This document shows, in pieces, positions 37,193 through 46,796 of a stretch of 64,000 bases of DNA. A program made the translations under genes and the position numbers. The DNA lies in contig NZ_CABPRU010000005.1 in the NCBI RefSeq assembly GCF_902459705.1, positions 62,001 to 126,000 of the forward strand. The letters are read 5' to 3'. The number at the start of each line of letters is the position of its first letter. The first letter of the stretch is position 1. Origin of the DNA: Pandoraea terrigena (lineage in GTDB: Bacteria > Pseudomonadota > Gammaproteobacteria > Burkholderiales > Burkholderiaceae). The notes under the pieces are model-generated. The model ran no database searches. It was given only the letters and a program-made list of their open reading frames with translations, and was not told the origin of the DNA.

Positions 37193-37933
37193 ATGACTCA
37201 ACGCATTGCATATGTGACAGGCGGGATGGGCGGTATCGGTACATCCATCTGCCAGCGGCTGTACAAGGATGGCTTCAAGGTCGTGGCGGGCTGCGGGCCG
37301 AATTCGCCGCGCCGCGTGAAGTGGCTGGAAGACCAGAAGGCGTTGGGGTTCGACTTCATTGCGTCCGAAGGTAACGTCGGCGACTGGGAATCGACCCGGG
37401 CCGCGTTCGAAAAGGTCAAGGCCGAGGTCGGCGCCGTCGACGTGCTGGTGAACAATGCGGGCATCACGCGCGATGTCGTCTTCCGCAAGATGACCCGCGA
37501 AGACTGGGATGCCGTCATCGATACCAACCTCACGAGCCTGTTCAACGTGACCAAGCAGGTCATCGAGGGCATGTGCGAGCGTGGCTGGGGCCGCATCATC
37601 AACATCTCGTCGGTCAATGGGCAAAAGGGGCAGTTCGGTCAGACGAACTATTCGACGGCCAAGGCCGGCATCCACGGGTTCACGATGTCGCTCGCGCAGG
37701 AAGTGGCGACCAAGGGCGTGACGGTCAACACCGTCTCGCCGGGGTATATCGGCACGGACATGGTGCGCTCCATTCGTCAGGACGTGCTCGACAAGATCGT
37801 GGCGACGATTCCCGTCAAGCGCCTGGGCGAGCCGGGTGAGATTGGGTCCATCGTGGCATGGCTGGCGTCGGAAGACTCCGGCTTCTCGACGGGGGCGGAC
37901 TTCTCGCTCAACGGCGGCCTGCATATGGGCTGA
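37193..37933 (+). CDS. phaB: acetoacetyl-CoA reductase PhaB
   Basis: A 246-residue short-chain dehydrogenase/reductase that reduces acetoacetyl-CoA to (R)-3-hydroxybutyryl-CoA with NADPH. The nucleotide-binding motif is TGGMGGIG at the N-terminus, with NNAG in VDVLVNNAGITRDV, the catalytic Ser in IINISSVNGQKGQFGQ and Tyr-x-x-x-Lys in NYSTAKAG. GGGGGAAG lies before ATG 37193. It is separated from phaA by about 180 bases. Confidence 0.96.
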   Translation: MTQRIAYVTGGMGGIGTSICQRLYKDGFKVVAGCGPNSPRRVKWLEDQKALGFDFIASEGNVGDWESTRAAFEKVKAEVGAVDVLVNNAGITRDVVFRKMTREDWDAVIDTNLTSLFNVTKQVIEGMCERGWGRIINISSVNGQKGQFGQTNYSTAKAGIHGFTMSLAQEVATKGVTVNTVSPGYIGTDMVRSIRQDVLDKIVATIPVKRLGEPGEIGSIVAWLASEDSGFSTGADFSLNGGLHMG

Positions 37934-37995
37934 GCGGGCACGGGGCGTGGGTGCGGGCCAGCCGTGCCCGACGTGCCCCGTTGCGGGTTAGGGCT

Positions 37996-38024
37996 TTGCC
38001 GCATAGCAGCAAACGTCCTAGAAT
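37996..38024 (+). promoter_or_regulatory. sigma-70 promoter of phaR
   Basis: TTGCCG (37996-38001), a 17-base spacer and TAGAAT (38019-38024), giving a start near 38031. Confidence 0.6.
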
Positions 38025-38041
38025 CGATAATATGTGACTAA

Positions 38042-38060
38042 CCCCGACCGCCGGTCGGGG
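38042..38060. promoter_or_regulatory. 19-bp palindrome in the phaR leader
   Basis: CCCCGACCG and CGGTCGGGG are perfect complements around a single central C, about 11-29 bases after the predicted phaR transcription start. It may be an operator, for example for PhaR autoregulation, or an RNA hairpin. Confidence 0.6.
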
Positions 38061-38091
38061 AAGTCCTTCATAAATGCAGGAAACCCACCGC

Positions 38092-38694
38092 ATGGCCGCG
38101 AGCAAGAAGACTGACGAACGCCTGATCAAAAAGTATCCGAACCGGCGTCTGTACGATACGCAGACCAGCACGTACATCACCCTTGCCGATGTGAAGCAAT
38201 TGGTGCTCGAGACCGAGGAATTCAAGGTCGTGGACGCCAAGTCGGGCGAGGATCTGACACGCAGTATTCTTCTGCAGATCATCCTGGAAGAAGAGACCGG
38301 TGGCGTCCCGATGTTCTCGAGCGCCATGCTGTCCCAGATCATCCGCTTCTACGGGCATGCGCTGCAGGGCATGATGGGGACGTATCTCGAGAAGAATATC
38401 CAGACGTTCATCGAAATTCAGAACAAGCTGGCCGATCAGTCGAAGGGCATCTACGAAGGCGCGACGTTCAACCCCGATGTCTGGGCGCAATTCATGAACA
38501 TGCAGGCGCCGATGATGCAGGGCATGATGACCAACTACATCGAGCAATCGAAGAATCTGTTCGTGCAGATGCAGGAGCAGATGCAGAGCCAGGCGAAGAG
38601 CATGTTCAGCACGTTCCCGTTCCCGGGAACGCCGGGCGCTCCCGGGGCACCGGGCGACCCGAACAAGAAGCCATGAGCGGGTTGCCGGCGTTGC
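38092..38694 (+). CDS. phaR: polyhydroxyalkanoate synthesis repressor PhaR
   Basis: A DNA- and PHB-binding repressor that controls phasin genes and itself. The N-terminal domain has the signature RLIKKYPNRRLYDTQTSTYITLADVKQLVLE, followed by IIRFYGHALQGMMGTYLEKNIQTFIEIQNKL and a Gln/Met-rich helix. The Pro/Gly tail ends DPNKKP with its TGA at 38674-38676, so the coding end should be read as 38676. ATG 38092 is preferred because AGGAAA lies eight bases upstream; ATG 38074 would add six residues. It follows phaB with its own promoter. Confidence 0.93.
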
Positions 38695-38927
38695 GATGCG
38701 GCTCGGGGCGCCCAGGATAACGATCGGCAACATAGTTGGAACGCCCCGCGGGCGAACAGGGTAAAATACGCGGTTGTTCGCCGCGGGATGTTTCTTGCGG
38801 CGTTTTCGGTGACTGGCAGGCGCTGCGTGCGATACCGTGCCATTGCCGGTGCCGTGCGAGGCATGGCTCAGGCCACGGCTTCGCCGGTCAGACGTTACCC
38901 GTATTTACTCGATCAGGATTTCGCCCC

Positions 38928-40295
38928 ATGTCCCGCCCATCGCCCGCTGGCACCCCCAAGGTCGGCTTCGTTTCGCTCGGCTGCCCCAAGGCGCTGGTCG
39001 ACTCAGAGCAGATCCTGACACAACTTCGCGCCGAAGGTTACGACATCGCCGGTACCTATGACGGTGCCGATCTCGTGGTGGTCAACACTTGCGGCTTCAT
39101 CGACGACGCCGTTCAGGAAAGTCTCGACGCCATCGGCGAAGCGCTTGCCGAGAATGGCAAAGTGATCGTCACCGGTTGCCTGGGCGCCAAGAAGGACGCC
39201 GCCGGTCAGGACATCGTCAGCGCCGTGCACCCGAAAGTGCTGGCTGTCACCGGCCCCCACGCCCTGGGTGAAGTGATGAGCGCGGTGCACACGCATCTGC
39301 CGAAGCCACACGATCCCTTCTCCGATCTGGTGCCGCCCGCCGGCATCAAGCTCACGCCGCGTCATTACGCGTATCTGAAGATCTCCGAAGGCTGCAATCA
39401 CCGCTGCACGTTCTGCATCATCCCGTCGATGCGCGGCGATCTCGATTCGCGCCCGGTGGCCGAAGTGATGCTCGAGGCCGAGAACCTGTTCAAGGCCGGC
39501 GTGAAGGAGTTGCTGGTGATCTCGCAGGACACCAGCGCATACGGTGTCGATGTGAAGTACCGCACCGGCTTCTGGGCAGGGCGTCCGCTCAAGACCCGCA
39601 TGACCGAACTGGTCACGGCGCTGGGCGAACTGGCCAAGGCATATGGTGCATGGGTACGTTTGCACTACGTCTACCCGTACCCACACGTTGACGAGATCAT
39701 TCCGCTGATGGCCGAGGGCCACATCCTCCCGTACCTCGATGTGCCGCTGCAACACGCCCATCCGGACGTGCTCAAGCGCATGAAGCGCCCGGCCTCGGGT
39801 GAGAAGAATCTCGAGCGCATTCAGACGTGGCGCAAGCTGTGCCCGGATCTGACGATTCGCAGCACGTTCATCGCGGGTTTCCCGGGGGAGACCGAAGCCG
39901 AGTTCGCCTATCTGCTGGACTTCCTGCGCGAGGCCGAACTGGACCGCGTGGGGTGCTTCGCCTATTCGCCGGTCGAAGGGGCCAAGGCCAACGAATTGCC
40001 GGGCGCATTGCCCGATGAGGTGCGCGAGGAGCGCCGCGCGCGCTTCATGGAAGTGGCCGAAGAGATCTCGGCGCAGCGCCAGCAGCGCAAGGTCGGCACG
40101 ACGATCCAGGTCATTGTCGACGAGATCAACCAGGATGGCGGCGTGGCCCGCTCGGCAGCGGACGCGCCGGAAATCGACGGCCTCGTGTATATCGAGCCTA
40201 CACCCAAGGCGGCCAAGCGCCTGAAGGTCGGCGAGTTCGTGAACGTGAGCGTGACGGGTGCCGACGGCCACGATCTGTGGGGCGAGGTGGTCTGA
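38928..40295 (+). CDS. rimO: ribosomal protein S12 methylthiotransferase RimO
   Basis: A 455-residue radical SAM enzyme that methylthiolates an Asp of ribosomal protein S12. The N-terminal UPF0004 domain has [27 protein letters not shown] and [23 protein letters not shown], whose cysteines bind the auxiliary cluster. The radical SAM motif is [19 protein letters not shown], and the C-terminus is a TRAM domain. ATG 38928 lies after AGGA; a longer open frame upstream overlaps the intergenic promoter region. The stop overlaps the kdgK start (TGATG). Confidence 0.95.
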   Translation: MSRPSPAGTPKVGFVSLGCPKALVDSEQILTQLRAEGYDIAGTYDGADLVVVNTCGFIDDAVQESLDAIGEALAENGKVIVTGCLGAKKDAAGQDIVSAVHPKVLAVTGPHALGEVMSAVHTHLPKPHDPFSDLVPPAGIKLTPRHYAYLKISEGCNHRCTFCIIPSMRGDLDSRPVAEVMLEAENLFKAGVKELLVISQDTSAYGVDVKYRTGFWAGRPLKTRMTELVTALGELAKAYGAWVRLHYVYPYPHVDEIIPLMAEGHILPYLDVPLQHAHPDVLKRMKRPASGEKNLERIQTWRKLCPDLTIRSTFIAGFPGETEAEFAYLLDFLREAELDRVGCFAYSPVEGAKANELPGALPDEVREERRARFMEVAEEISAQRQQRKVGTTIQVIVDEINQDGGVARSAADAPEIDGLVYIEPTPKAAKRLKVGEFVNVSVTGADGHDLWGEVV

Positions 40296-41230
40296 TGGCG
40301 CTCACGCAGACGTCGATTCCGCAAGTGCTGGCGATGGGCGAAGCCATGGTCGAGTTCAACCAGTCGCCCGGCGACCCCCGCCAGTATTTGCAGGGCTTCG
40401 GCGGGGACACGTCCAACTTCGTCATCGCGGCGCGTCGCCAGGGCGTAAGCACGGGCTTCGTGAGCGCGGTCGGCGATGACCGCTTCGGCCGTATGTTGCT
40501 CGATCTGTGGCGTGAGGAAGCCGTGGATACGCGCTGGGTTCGCGTCGATGCACAGGCCCCGACCGGCGTTTATTTTGTGTCGCACGACGAGAGCGGACAC
40601 CATTTCGACTACCTGCGCACCGGGTCCGCTGCGAGCCGTTATTGTCAGCAGGATCTGCCGCACGACGCGTTGGCCGGGGCAGCGTTCCTGCATCTGTCGG
40701 GGATCAGCCTGGCGATCAGCGCGAGCGCCTGCGATGCCGCATTCGAGGCGATGTCGACGATCCGCGCCGCTGGCGGCAAGGTGTCGTTCGATACAAATCT
40801 GCGCCTGAAGCTGTGGCCGCTGGCGCGTGCCCGCGCCACGATGCGCGAAGCATTCCGCCTGACCGACGTCTGCCTGCCGAGCTGGGACGACGTGACGGCG
40901 CTCACCGGGCTGGACGATCGCGATGCCATCCTCGACGCACTGCTGTCCTGCGGCGTGAAGGTCGTGGCGCTCAAGCTGGGTCGCGAGGGCTGTTACGTCG
41001 CCACTCCGGACGAGCGTCGGATTGTCGCGCCGTATGCGGTGAATGCCGTTGACGCCACCGGGGCCGGCGATTGTTTTGGTGGCGCGTTCGTGGCCCGTCT
41101 GGCCTTGGGTGACGATCCGTTTGCGGCCGCGCGCTATGCCAACGTTTGTGCCGCGTTGTCGACGACCGGTTACGGCGCGGTCGCGCCGGTGCCGCGCGCC
41201 GAGCGGGTGCTCCACACACTCGCGGGCTGA
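40295..41230 (+). CDS. kdgK: PfkB-family sugar kinase, probable 2-keto-3-deoxygluconate kinase
   Basis: A 311-residue carbohydrate kinase. The N-terminal LAMGEAMVEFNQ and GFGGDTSNFVIAARRQGVSTGFVSAVGDDRFG are typical of KDG kinases. The C-terminal PfkB signature DATGAGDCFGGAFVA holds the catalytic Asp. It would phosphorylate 2-keto-3-deoxygluconate to KDPG in the Entner-Doudoroff route. The ATG overlaps the rimO stop, so translation is coupled to an unrelated RNA-modification gene. Substrate assignment from motifs alone is moderately secure. Confidence 0.82.
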   Translation: MALTQTSIPQVLAMGEAMVEFNQSPGDPRQYLQGFGGDTSNFVIAARRQGVSTGFVSAVGDDRFGRMLLDLWREEAVDTRWVRVDAQAPTGVYFVSHDESGHHFDYLRTGSAASRYCQQDLPHDALAGAAFLHLSGISLAISASACDAAFEAMSTIRAAGGKVSFDTNLRLKLWPLARARATMREAFRLTDVCLPSWDDVTALTGLDDRDAILDALLSCGVKVVALKLGREGCYVATPDERRIVAPYAVNAVDATGAGDCFGGAFVARLALGDDPFAAARYANVCAALSTTGYGAVAPVPRAERVLHTLAG

Positions 41231-41423
41231 CCCGCAGCCACGCATGACCCCACGGGGCGCGTCGGCGCCCCGGCTTCCCCACTGCATTGCAACAGGTGGC
41301 ACCCGACATGGCGGCCGCCCCGGCAAGCTCGCTCCTTGAAGTTTCCCTCCACTGCGCCTGCCATCGCGGGAACCCCTGCGGCGCTATACTCGTTGCAAAT
41401 TGATATTCACCCGGAGAAGAGAC

Positions 41424-42605
41424 ATGCAACGAGAGGTCGTGATCGTCAGCGGTGTGCGCACCGCGATTGGAGATTTTGGCGGAAGCCTGAAGGATTTCGC
41501 ACCGACGCAGCTCGGTGCCATCGTTGCCCGCGAGGCCATGGCGCGCGCCAATGTTGGCGGCGACGACATCGGACACGTGGCGTTCGGCAACGTCATTCAT
41601 ACCGAACCCAAGGACATGTACCTGGCCCGCGTGGCGTCCATCGAGGCCGGCGTGAGCCAGCATGCGCCCGCGATGACCGTCAATCGCCTGTGCGGCTCCG
41701 GCCTGCAGGCGGTCGTCAGCGTCGCGCAATCGATCCTGTTGGGCGACACCGATGTCGCGATGGCGGGCGGTGCGGAGAGCATGAGCCGCGCGCCGTACGT
41801 GATGCCGGGCGCCCGCTGGGGCACGCGCATGGGGGAGTCGCGTCTGGTCGACATGATGCTCGGCGCGCTGCATGACCCCTTCGCCAACATTCACATGGGC
41901 GTGACGGCAGAGAACATCGCGAAGAAGTGGGGCATTACGCGAGACGATCAGGACCGTCTCGCGGTCGACTCGCATCAACGCGCCGCGCGCGCCATGGCGG
42001 CAGGCTATTTCAACGACCAGATCGTCCCCATCGCGATCAAGACGAAGAAGGGCGAGGTCTCGTTCACGACCGATGAACACGTGCGCGCGGACGTGACCCT
42101 GGCCGACATGGCGAAGCTGCGCCCCGTGTTCGAGAAGGATGGCACTGTCACCGCCGGGAACGCGTCGGGGCTGAACGACGCGGCCGCCGCCCTGATCCTG
42201 ATGGAGCGTGCCGAGGCCGAGCGTCGCGGCGCCAAGCCACTCGCGCGCCTGGTCAGCTACGCCCATGCCGGTGTCGATCCGAACTACATGGGCATCGGTC
42301 CGGTACCGGCGTCGCGCAAGGCGTTGGAGCGCGCCGGTCTCAAGGTCGGCGACATCGATGTCGTTGAAGCCAATGAAGCATTCGCGGCCCAGGCGTGCGC
42401 GGTCACGCGCGATCTCGGCTTCGATCCGGCCAAGGTGAATCCGAACGGTTCCGGCATTTCGCTGGGACACCCGATCGGTGCAACCGGCGCGCTGATCACG
42501 GTCAAGGCCTTGCATGAGTTGCAGCGCATCGGCGGACGCTATGCGCTGGTGACGATGTGCATTGGCGGTGGCCAGGGCATTGCCGCCGTGTTCGAGCGCG
42601 TGTAA
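41424..42605 (+). CDS. bktB: beta-ketothiolase BktB
   Basis: A 393-residue thiolase very similar in sequence pattern to Ralstonia eutropha BktB, which makes 3-ketovaleryl-CoA and acetoacetyl-CoA. It opens MQREVVIVSGVRTAIGDFGGSLKD, has active-site Cys90 in TVNRLCGSGLQAVVS, GGAESMSRAPY, the His in ISLGHPIGATGA and the second Cys in VTMCIGGGQGIAA. AGAAGAG precedes the ATG; an in-frame ATG eight codons upstream is less likely. It is distinct from phaA, being separated from it by rimO and kdgK. Confidence 0.92.
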   Translation: MQREVVIVSGVRTAIGDFGGSLKDFAPTQLGAIVAREAMARANVGGDDIGHVAFGNVIHTEPKDMYLARVASIEAGVSQHAPAMTVNRLCGSGLQAVVSVAQSILLGDTDVAMAGGAESMSRAPYVMPGARWGTRMGESRLVDMMLGALHDPFANIHMGVTAENIAKKWGITRDDQDRLAVDSHQRAARAMAAGYFNDQIVPIAIKTKKGEVSFTTDEHVRADVTLADMAKLRPVFEKDGTVTAGNASGLNDAAAALILMERAEAERRGAKPLARLVSYAHAGVDPNYMGIGPVPASRKALERAGLKVGDIDVVEANEAFAAQACAVTRDLGFDPAKVNPNGSGISLGHPIGATGALITVKALHELQRIGGRYALVTMCIGGGQGIAAVFERV

Positions 42606-42616
42606 GTTACTCCCGG

Positions 42617-42646
42617 GGGCCGGTGTCGTTGCCGGCCCGAGTTTTT
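42617..42646 (+). terminator. intrinsic terminator between bktB and metC
   Basis: GGGCCGG, an eight-base loop, CCGGCCC and GAGTTTTT. It ends 12 bases before the metC start codon, so metC expression would depend on read-through or a promoter inside bktB. Confidence 0.65.
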
Positions 42647-42657
42647 CCGGAGCCGCA

Positions 42658-43875
42658 ATGACGCAAGACAACCGTAAGCCCCTCGACACACCGGAAGCCA
42701 ACGGCTGGCACTGGCAAACCAATATCCTGCATCCCGACGCGCAAGTGCCGGCCGGTTTTGCCGCGATGCCGGTGCCCGTCGCCCGCGCGTCGACGGTGAT
42801 TTTCCCCGATCTGGCCGCCATGCGCTCACTCGACTGGAGGAACGACAGTCAGTGGCGCTACGGTTTGCACGCGACGCCCACATCGATGGAGTTGATGCGG
42901 CGTCTGGCTGCGCTCGAAGGCGGCAAGCACTGTCTGCTGTTCCCCTCGGGGCTGGCTGCGATCTCCAATGTGTACTTCGGCCTCGTCAAGAGCGGTGACG
43001 ACGTCCTCATTCCGGACAATGCCTACGGCCCGAACCGAGAGCATGGTGACTGGCTCGCCGAGTCGTTCGGTATCACGGTGCGCTATTACGATCCGATGAT
43101 CGGTGACGGGATCGGTGCGCTGATTCAGCCCAACACCCGGGTGATCTGGATCGAGGCGCCCGGCTCGGTGACGATGGAGGTGCCCGACGTGCCGGCCATC
43201 GCGCGGGTTGCGCGCGAGCGCGGGGTGCTTACCGCTATCGACAACACGTATTCCGCTGGCCTGGCGTTCCGCCCGTTCGATCACGGCGTGGACATCTCGG
43301 TCCAGGCCCTGACCAAGTATCAATCGGGCGGCAGCGACGTGTTGATGGGTGCGGCCGTGACCGTCGACGACGATGTGCACCACCGTCTGAAGCAGGCGCG
43401 CATGCGCATGGGCGTGGGGGTGTCGGTCGACGATTGCAGCCTGGTGCTACGCAGCCTGCCAAACATGCAACTGCGTTTCGAGGCACACGATCGTGCCGCG
43501 ATGACGCTGGCAACGTGGCTGGGCACGCGCCACGAAATCGCGGCGGTGCTGCATCCGGCATTCGAGGATTGCCCGGGGCATGCGCATTTCCGTCGCGATT
43601 TCACGGGCGCGGGGGGCCTGTTCTCCGTGGTGTTCGACGAGCGCTACACGCCCGCGCAGATCGACGCGTTCATCGAAGGGCTGCGCTTGTTCAAGATCGG
43701 TTTCAGTTGGGGCGGCGCGCACAGTCTGGTCGTGCCGTATCGCGTGCCGTCCATGCGCACTGCAACGCCGTGGCCACATCAGGGCGCGCTGGTGCGCTTC
43801 TACGTCGGTCTCGAAGACGTGCGCGATTTGCAGGCCGATATCGAAGCCAGTCTGACGGCGCACCTTGGCGCCTGA
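42658..43875 (+). CDS. metC: cystathionine beta-lyase MetC
   Basis: A 405-residue PLP enzyme of the Cys/Met metabolism family that cleaves cystathionine to homocysteine, pyruvate and ammonia. The PLP lysine is Lys220 in QALTKYQSGGSDVLMG. Other family motifs are LLFPSGLAAIS, AYGPNREHGDWLAESFGI, IWIEAPGSVTMEVPD and AIDNTYSAG. GGAG lies six bases before ATG 42658. A strong hairpin follows the gene. Confidence 0.9.
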   Translation: MTQDNRKPLDTPEANGWHWQTNILHPDAQVPAGFAAMPVPVARASTVIFPDLAAMRSLDWRNDSQWRYGLHATPTSMELMRRLAALEGGKHCLLFPSGLAAISNVYFGLVKSGDDVLIPDNAYGPNREHGDWLAESFGITVRYYDPMIGDGIGALIQPNTRVIWIEAPGSVTMEVPDVPAIARVARERGVLTAIDNTYSAGLAFRPFDHGVDISVQALTKYQSGGSDVLMGAAVTVDDDVHHRLKQARMRMGVGVSVDDCSLVLRSLPNMQLRFEAHDRAAMTLATWLGTRHEIAAVLHPAFEDCPGHAHFRRDFTGAGGLFSVVFDERYTPAQIDAFIEGLRLFKIGFSWGGAHSLVVPYRVPSMRTATPWPHQGALVRFYVGLEDVRDLQADIEASLTAHLGA

Positions 43876-43916
43876 AGGGATGGGGCGGGTGCCTGCCCCG
43901 GAAGCTAGGGACGGAG

Positions 43917-43949
43917 GACCATTGCCGGCGCATCGCGCCGGCAATGGTC
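43917..43949. terminator. hairpin between converging metC and serB
   Basis: A perfect 15-base-pair stem, GACCATTGCCGGCGC with its complement around an ATC loop. It overlaps the first two bases of the serB stop codon and has no T-tract on either side, so terminator function is likely but not certain. Confidence 0.6.
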
Positions 43950-44853
43950 AGTCCTGGCGGAACAGTGACAGTAGCGCGTCCAGTCCGGCGTAGTTGAACG
44001 CGACGGAGGCCTTCTCCCGCACCACCGGTTTCGCGCGGAACGCGACCGACAGCCCGGCGATGGCCATCATCTGCAGATCGTTCGAGCCATCGCCCATGAC
44101 GATCGCCTGATCGAGGCTGGCGCCGAGCTGCGCCGCCACTTCGGTCACGGTGCGTGCCTTGACCTCGGCGTTGACGATCTCGCCGAGCACACGGCCCGTG
44201 AGCTTGCCGTCGACAATCTCCAGCGTATTCGCGCGGGTGACGTCCAGGTTCAGACGCGTCTTCAATCGTTCCGTGAAGAACGTGAAGCCACCGGACACCA
44301 GCAGCGTGCGAATGCCAAGTGCCTGAACCCCGCGCAGCATGGTTTCGGCGCCGGGCGAGAGTTGCAGACGCTCGTTGAAGACCTTCTCCAACGCACTTGC
44401 GTCGAGCCCCTTGAGCAGCGCCACACGCCGCGTGAGGCTCTCGTTGAAGTCCTTGATCTCGCCGCGCATGGCGGCTTCGGTGATGGCGGAGACTTCTGCC
44501 TTCAGCCCACAGAAATCGGCAATTTCGTCGACACACTCGATGGTGATCAGCGTCGAGTCCATGTCCATGGCCACCAACTTGAAGTCCGTGAGGCGGCGGT
44601 GGCTGTCGACAAGCACCGCGTCGACCTCGTGCTGTTGGGCAAACGCATCCATCGCCGCGCGCAGGGCGGGCGTGTCGACGACATCGGCAATGCGCGCCGC
44701 GCCCGGGGTGAACGTGACGCTCGCGCCAGGCGCGAAGGCACCAACAGCCGCTTGCAGGTGGGGCGGGAATGCCGTAGCAGGCGCGGTGGAAGCGGTGGGC
44801 GTGGTGGGCGAAGCGGACGGGGTGCCGCCCAGAATGACGAGGTCGTGGGCCAT
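43948..44853 (-). CDS. serB: phosphoserine phosphatase SerB
   Basis: A 301-residue HAD-superfamily phosphatase for the last step of serine synthesis. Motif I is AMDMDSTLI with Asp97 and Asp99, motif II is LLVSGGFTFF, and motif III with Mg2+-binding Asp is IVMGDGSNDLQMM. IECVDEIADFCGLKAEVSAITEAAMRGE is the typical cap segment. The N-terminal ~90 residues form a weak ACT-like part with an Ala/Pro/Thr-rich stretch (residues 12-30). It is transcribed toward metC. Confidence 0.94.
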   Translation of the reverse strand: MAHDLVILGGTPSASPTTPTASTAPATAFPPHLQAAVGAFAPGASVTFTPGAARIADVVDTPALRAAMDAFAQQHEVDAVLVDSHRRLTDFKLVAMDMDSTLITIECVDEIADFCGLKAEVSAITEAAMRGEIKDFNESLTRRVALLKGLDASALEKVFNERLQLSPGAETMLRGVQALGIRTLLVSGGFTFFTERLKTRLNLDVTRANTLEIVDGKLTGRVLGEIVNAEVKARTVTEVAAQLGASLDQAIVMGDGSNDLQMMAIAGLSVAFRAKPVVREKASVAFNYAGLDALLSLFRQD

Positions 44854-44988
44854 CTTGAAGTCGAGAGTCGTGCGTTTTGCGTGCGATCGCCATTCTACCG
44901 GGTTGCGGCGAGTCGGCGCTGGTTTCGCGAGGTATCCCTCGGGAGGGGCTCGCGGCCGTCAAACGTTCCCCGGACGCCTCAACCGGCC

Positions 44989-46005
44989 TCAACCGTCGTG
45001 CGCGATGCGGCGTGCGCGGCTTGGCGGGAGCGCATCGAACTTATGCCAGACGCGTCGGAGATGCCGGCTCGACCCGAAGCCGGTGCGCTCCGCAATGCGT
45101 TCCAGGTCGAGCTGGCTGTTGCCGAGCATCTCGCGCGCGAGCGCGATGCGCAGCCGATGCAGGTAATCGATGGGCGCGATGCCGGCATGCTCGCGAAAGA
45201 GTCGCGTCACGTGCCGTTCGCTCGCGCACGCGATGTCCGCCATCGAGGCGAGCGTCCAGTCGTGCGCGGGATCGGCGGCGATGGCGTCCTGCACGCGATG
45301 CAGTGCCGGGTGTAGATGGTTGCGGCCATCGAGCCACGGGGACAACTGCGGGTCGGCGCCCGCGCGCCGGGCGTAGACGACCATCTGTCGAGCGATGGCC
45401 GCCGCGCACAGCGGTCCGGTGGCATTGGCGATGAGCGTGAGCATCAGGTCGAGGCCCGTCGTCACGCCCGCACTCGTCCACACATTTCCGTCATGCACGT
45501 AAAGCCGGTTGTCGGCGACCCGGGCGCTCGGCGCCAACGTGCGCAGGGCGTCGCAACTGCCGTGATGCGTGGTACAGGCGCGGGCGTCGAGCAGTCCCGC
45601 GCGCGCGGCCAGCAGTGCACCCGTGCAGATGCAGGCCAGTTGATGCGTGGGGCGCACAACCCGCCGAAGCCAGTCGATGGCAAGGGCTTCGGCATCTTCC
45701 GTGGACGCCGCCGAATGGCGCGGTGTGACGCCGCTGTCCGCCGCCTGAACCGGCAGCGGCTTCTCGACGGTTCCGGTAACGACCAGCCAGGCGTCGTCGG
45801 GTATATCGCCGGGCAATACCGCGAGCGGCGAGACGGACAGACCGATGGAGGTTGCCACCGAGCGCTGCGTGCCGACGTAATGCAACACGAAACGCACCGC
45901 GTCCTGCTGATGATTGGCGATGCGCAAGGCTTCGGCGGGCGCTGCCACGTCGAGTAGCAACGCATCGGGCATGACCAGCAGGTAGACGGGTTGCAGTCGC
46001 GGCAT
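44989..46005 (-). CDS. GlxA-family transcriptional regulator (DJ-1/PfpI plus AraC HTH)
   Basis: A 338-residue regulator. The N-terminal DJ-1/PfpI-like domain (about 5-195) has the Cys of the nucleophile elbow in ACICTGALLAARAGLLD and ACTTHHGSCDAL. The C-terminal AraC-type domain has two helix-turn-helix units (WTLASMADIACASERHVTRLFREHAGIAPIDYLHRLRIALAREML and LDLERIAERTGFGSSRHLRRVW). Such proteins often control nearby amine or amino-acid catabolic genes. It lies directly downstream of the isochorismatase-like gene in the same direction. Its ligand is unknown. Confidence 0.9.
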   Translation of the reverse strand: MPRLQPVYLLVMPDALLLDVAAPAEALRIANHQQDAVRFVLHYVGTQRSVATSIGLSVSPLAVLPGDIPDDAWLVVTGTVEKPLPVQAADSGVTPRHSAASTEDAEALAIDWLRRVVRPTHQLACICTGALLAARAGLLDARACTTHHGSCDALRTLAPSARVADNRLYVHDGNVWTSAGVTTGLDLMLTLIANATGPLCAAAIARQMVVYARRAGADPQLSPWLDGRNHLHPALHRVQDAIAADPAHDWTLASMADIACASERHVTRLFREHAGIAPIDYLHRLRIALAREMLGNSQLDLERIAERTGFGSSRHLRRVWHKFDALPPSRARRIAHDG

Positions 46006-46072
46006 CTCAGCGGGCGTTCAGGTCAGATTCGGACAGCGTGGCCGGTGCGGCCAGGGCAGGTTGCATCCGACA

Positions 46073-46639
46073 TTACACCGCGGCGAGCGCTTCCTCAACC
46101 GTGACGATGCGCGCGAAGCGATCGACGAGCACGGTTTCCGTACGCTCCTTCAACTCCGCGACCGACAGCTCGCGCCCGGTACGCGGGTGCTGCATCGGGA
46201 ACGTGAGGGTGGCTTCGGTGACGAAATCGACCGCGTAACCGGCGTCGGACGCAGCGCGCGTGGTCGTCTCGCAGCACTGCTCGGTGCGGATGCCGGAGAC
46301 GATCAGGCGCGTGATGCCGTGCTCGACGAGCCACGCGCCGAGCGTGGAACCGGCCAGGGCGCTGTGCTTGACCTTGTCCACGGTGAATGCGGGCGTGATG
46401 CGCAGCGCTTCGAGCGTGCGAACGAAGCCGGAATCACGTGAGAACGCGCCCGAGCCAATGTGGAAGACCTGCACGACGGGTACGCCACGCGCCACGGCGC
46501 CGTCGACGAGGGCCTGCTGGCGGTCGAAATACGTGGCGAGATCGTCTTCGCGCCAGTACGGGCGTTGGCGAAACGATTCCTGGGCGTCGATGACGAGCAG
46601 GGCGGTACGGGAGGGTTGGGCGGATAGGTTCTGCGACAT
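46073..46639 (-). CDS. isochorismatase-like cysteine hydrolase
   Basis: A 188-residue hydrolase. The catalytic triad is visible as Asp in ALLVIDAQESF, Lys in VDKVKHSALAGS and Cys in GIRTEQCCETTTRAASDAGY, with the usual cis-peptide region before the Cys. Members hydrolyse isochorismate, nicotinamide or other amides, and the substrate cannot be told from the sequence. GGAG lies six bases before ATG 46639. A longer frame exists upstream, but its N-terminus is compositionally odd. Confidence 0.88.
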   Translation of the reverse strand: MSQNLSAQPSRTALLVIDAQESFRQRPYWREDDLATYFDRQQALVDGAVARGVPVVQVFHIGSGAFSRDSGFVRTLEALRITPAFTVDKVKHSALAGSTLGAWLVEHGITRLIVSGIRTEQCCETTTRAASDAGYAVDFVTEATLTFPMQHPRTGRELSVAELKERTETVLVDRFARIVTVEEALAAV

Positions 46640-46796
46640 GAGCGACTCCATGAGGTTGGGGGACGGTGACGCCATCTTAAGGCGTGCCCTCATGCCCCGA
46701 CAGGCCGCCCGCAGACCGGAACCGGACGGATTCAGACATCGCAATGGATGCCCCGTCGAACCCGCAGGCCGCGCGCGCTACCGGCACGTCGGACGT

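Noticed and set aside
38736-38927. N-terminal extension of rimO
   Set aside because: The RimO fold begins at [15 protein letters not shown] just after ATG 38928. The upstream part is Arg/Cys/Gly-rich with no match to the family.
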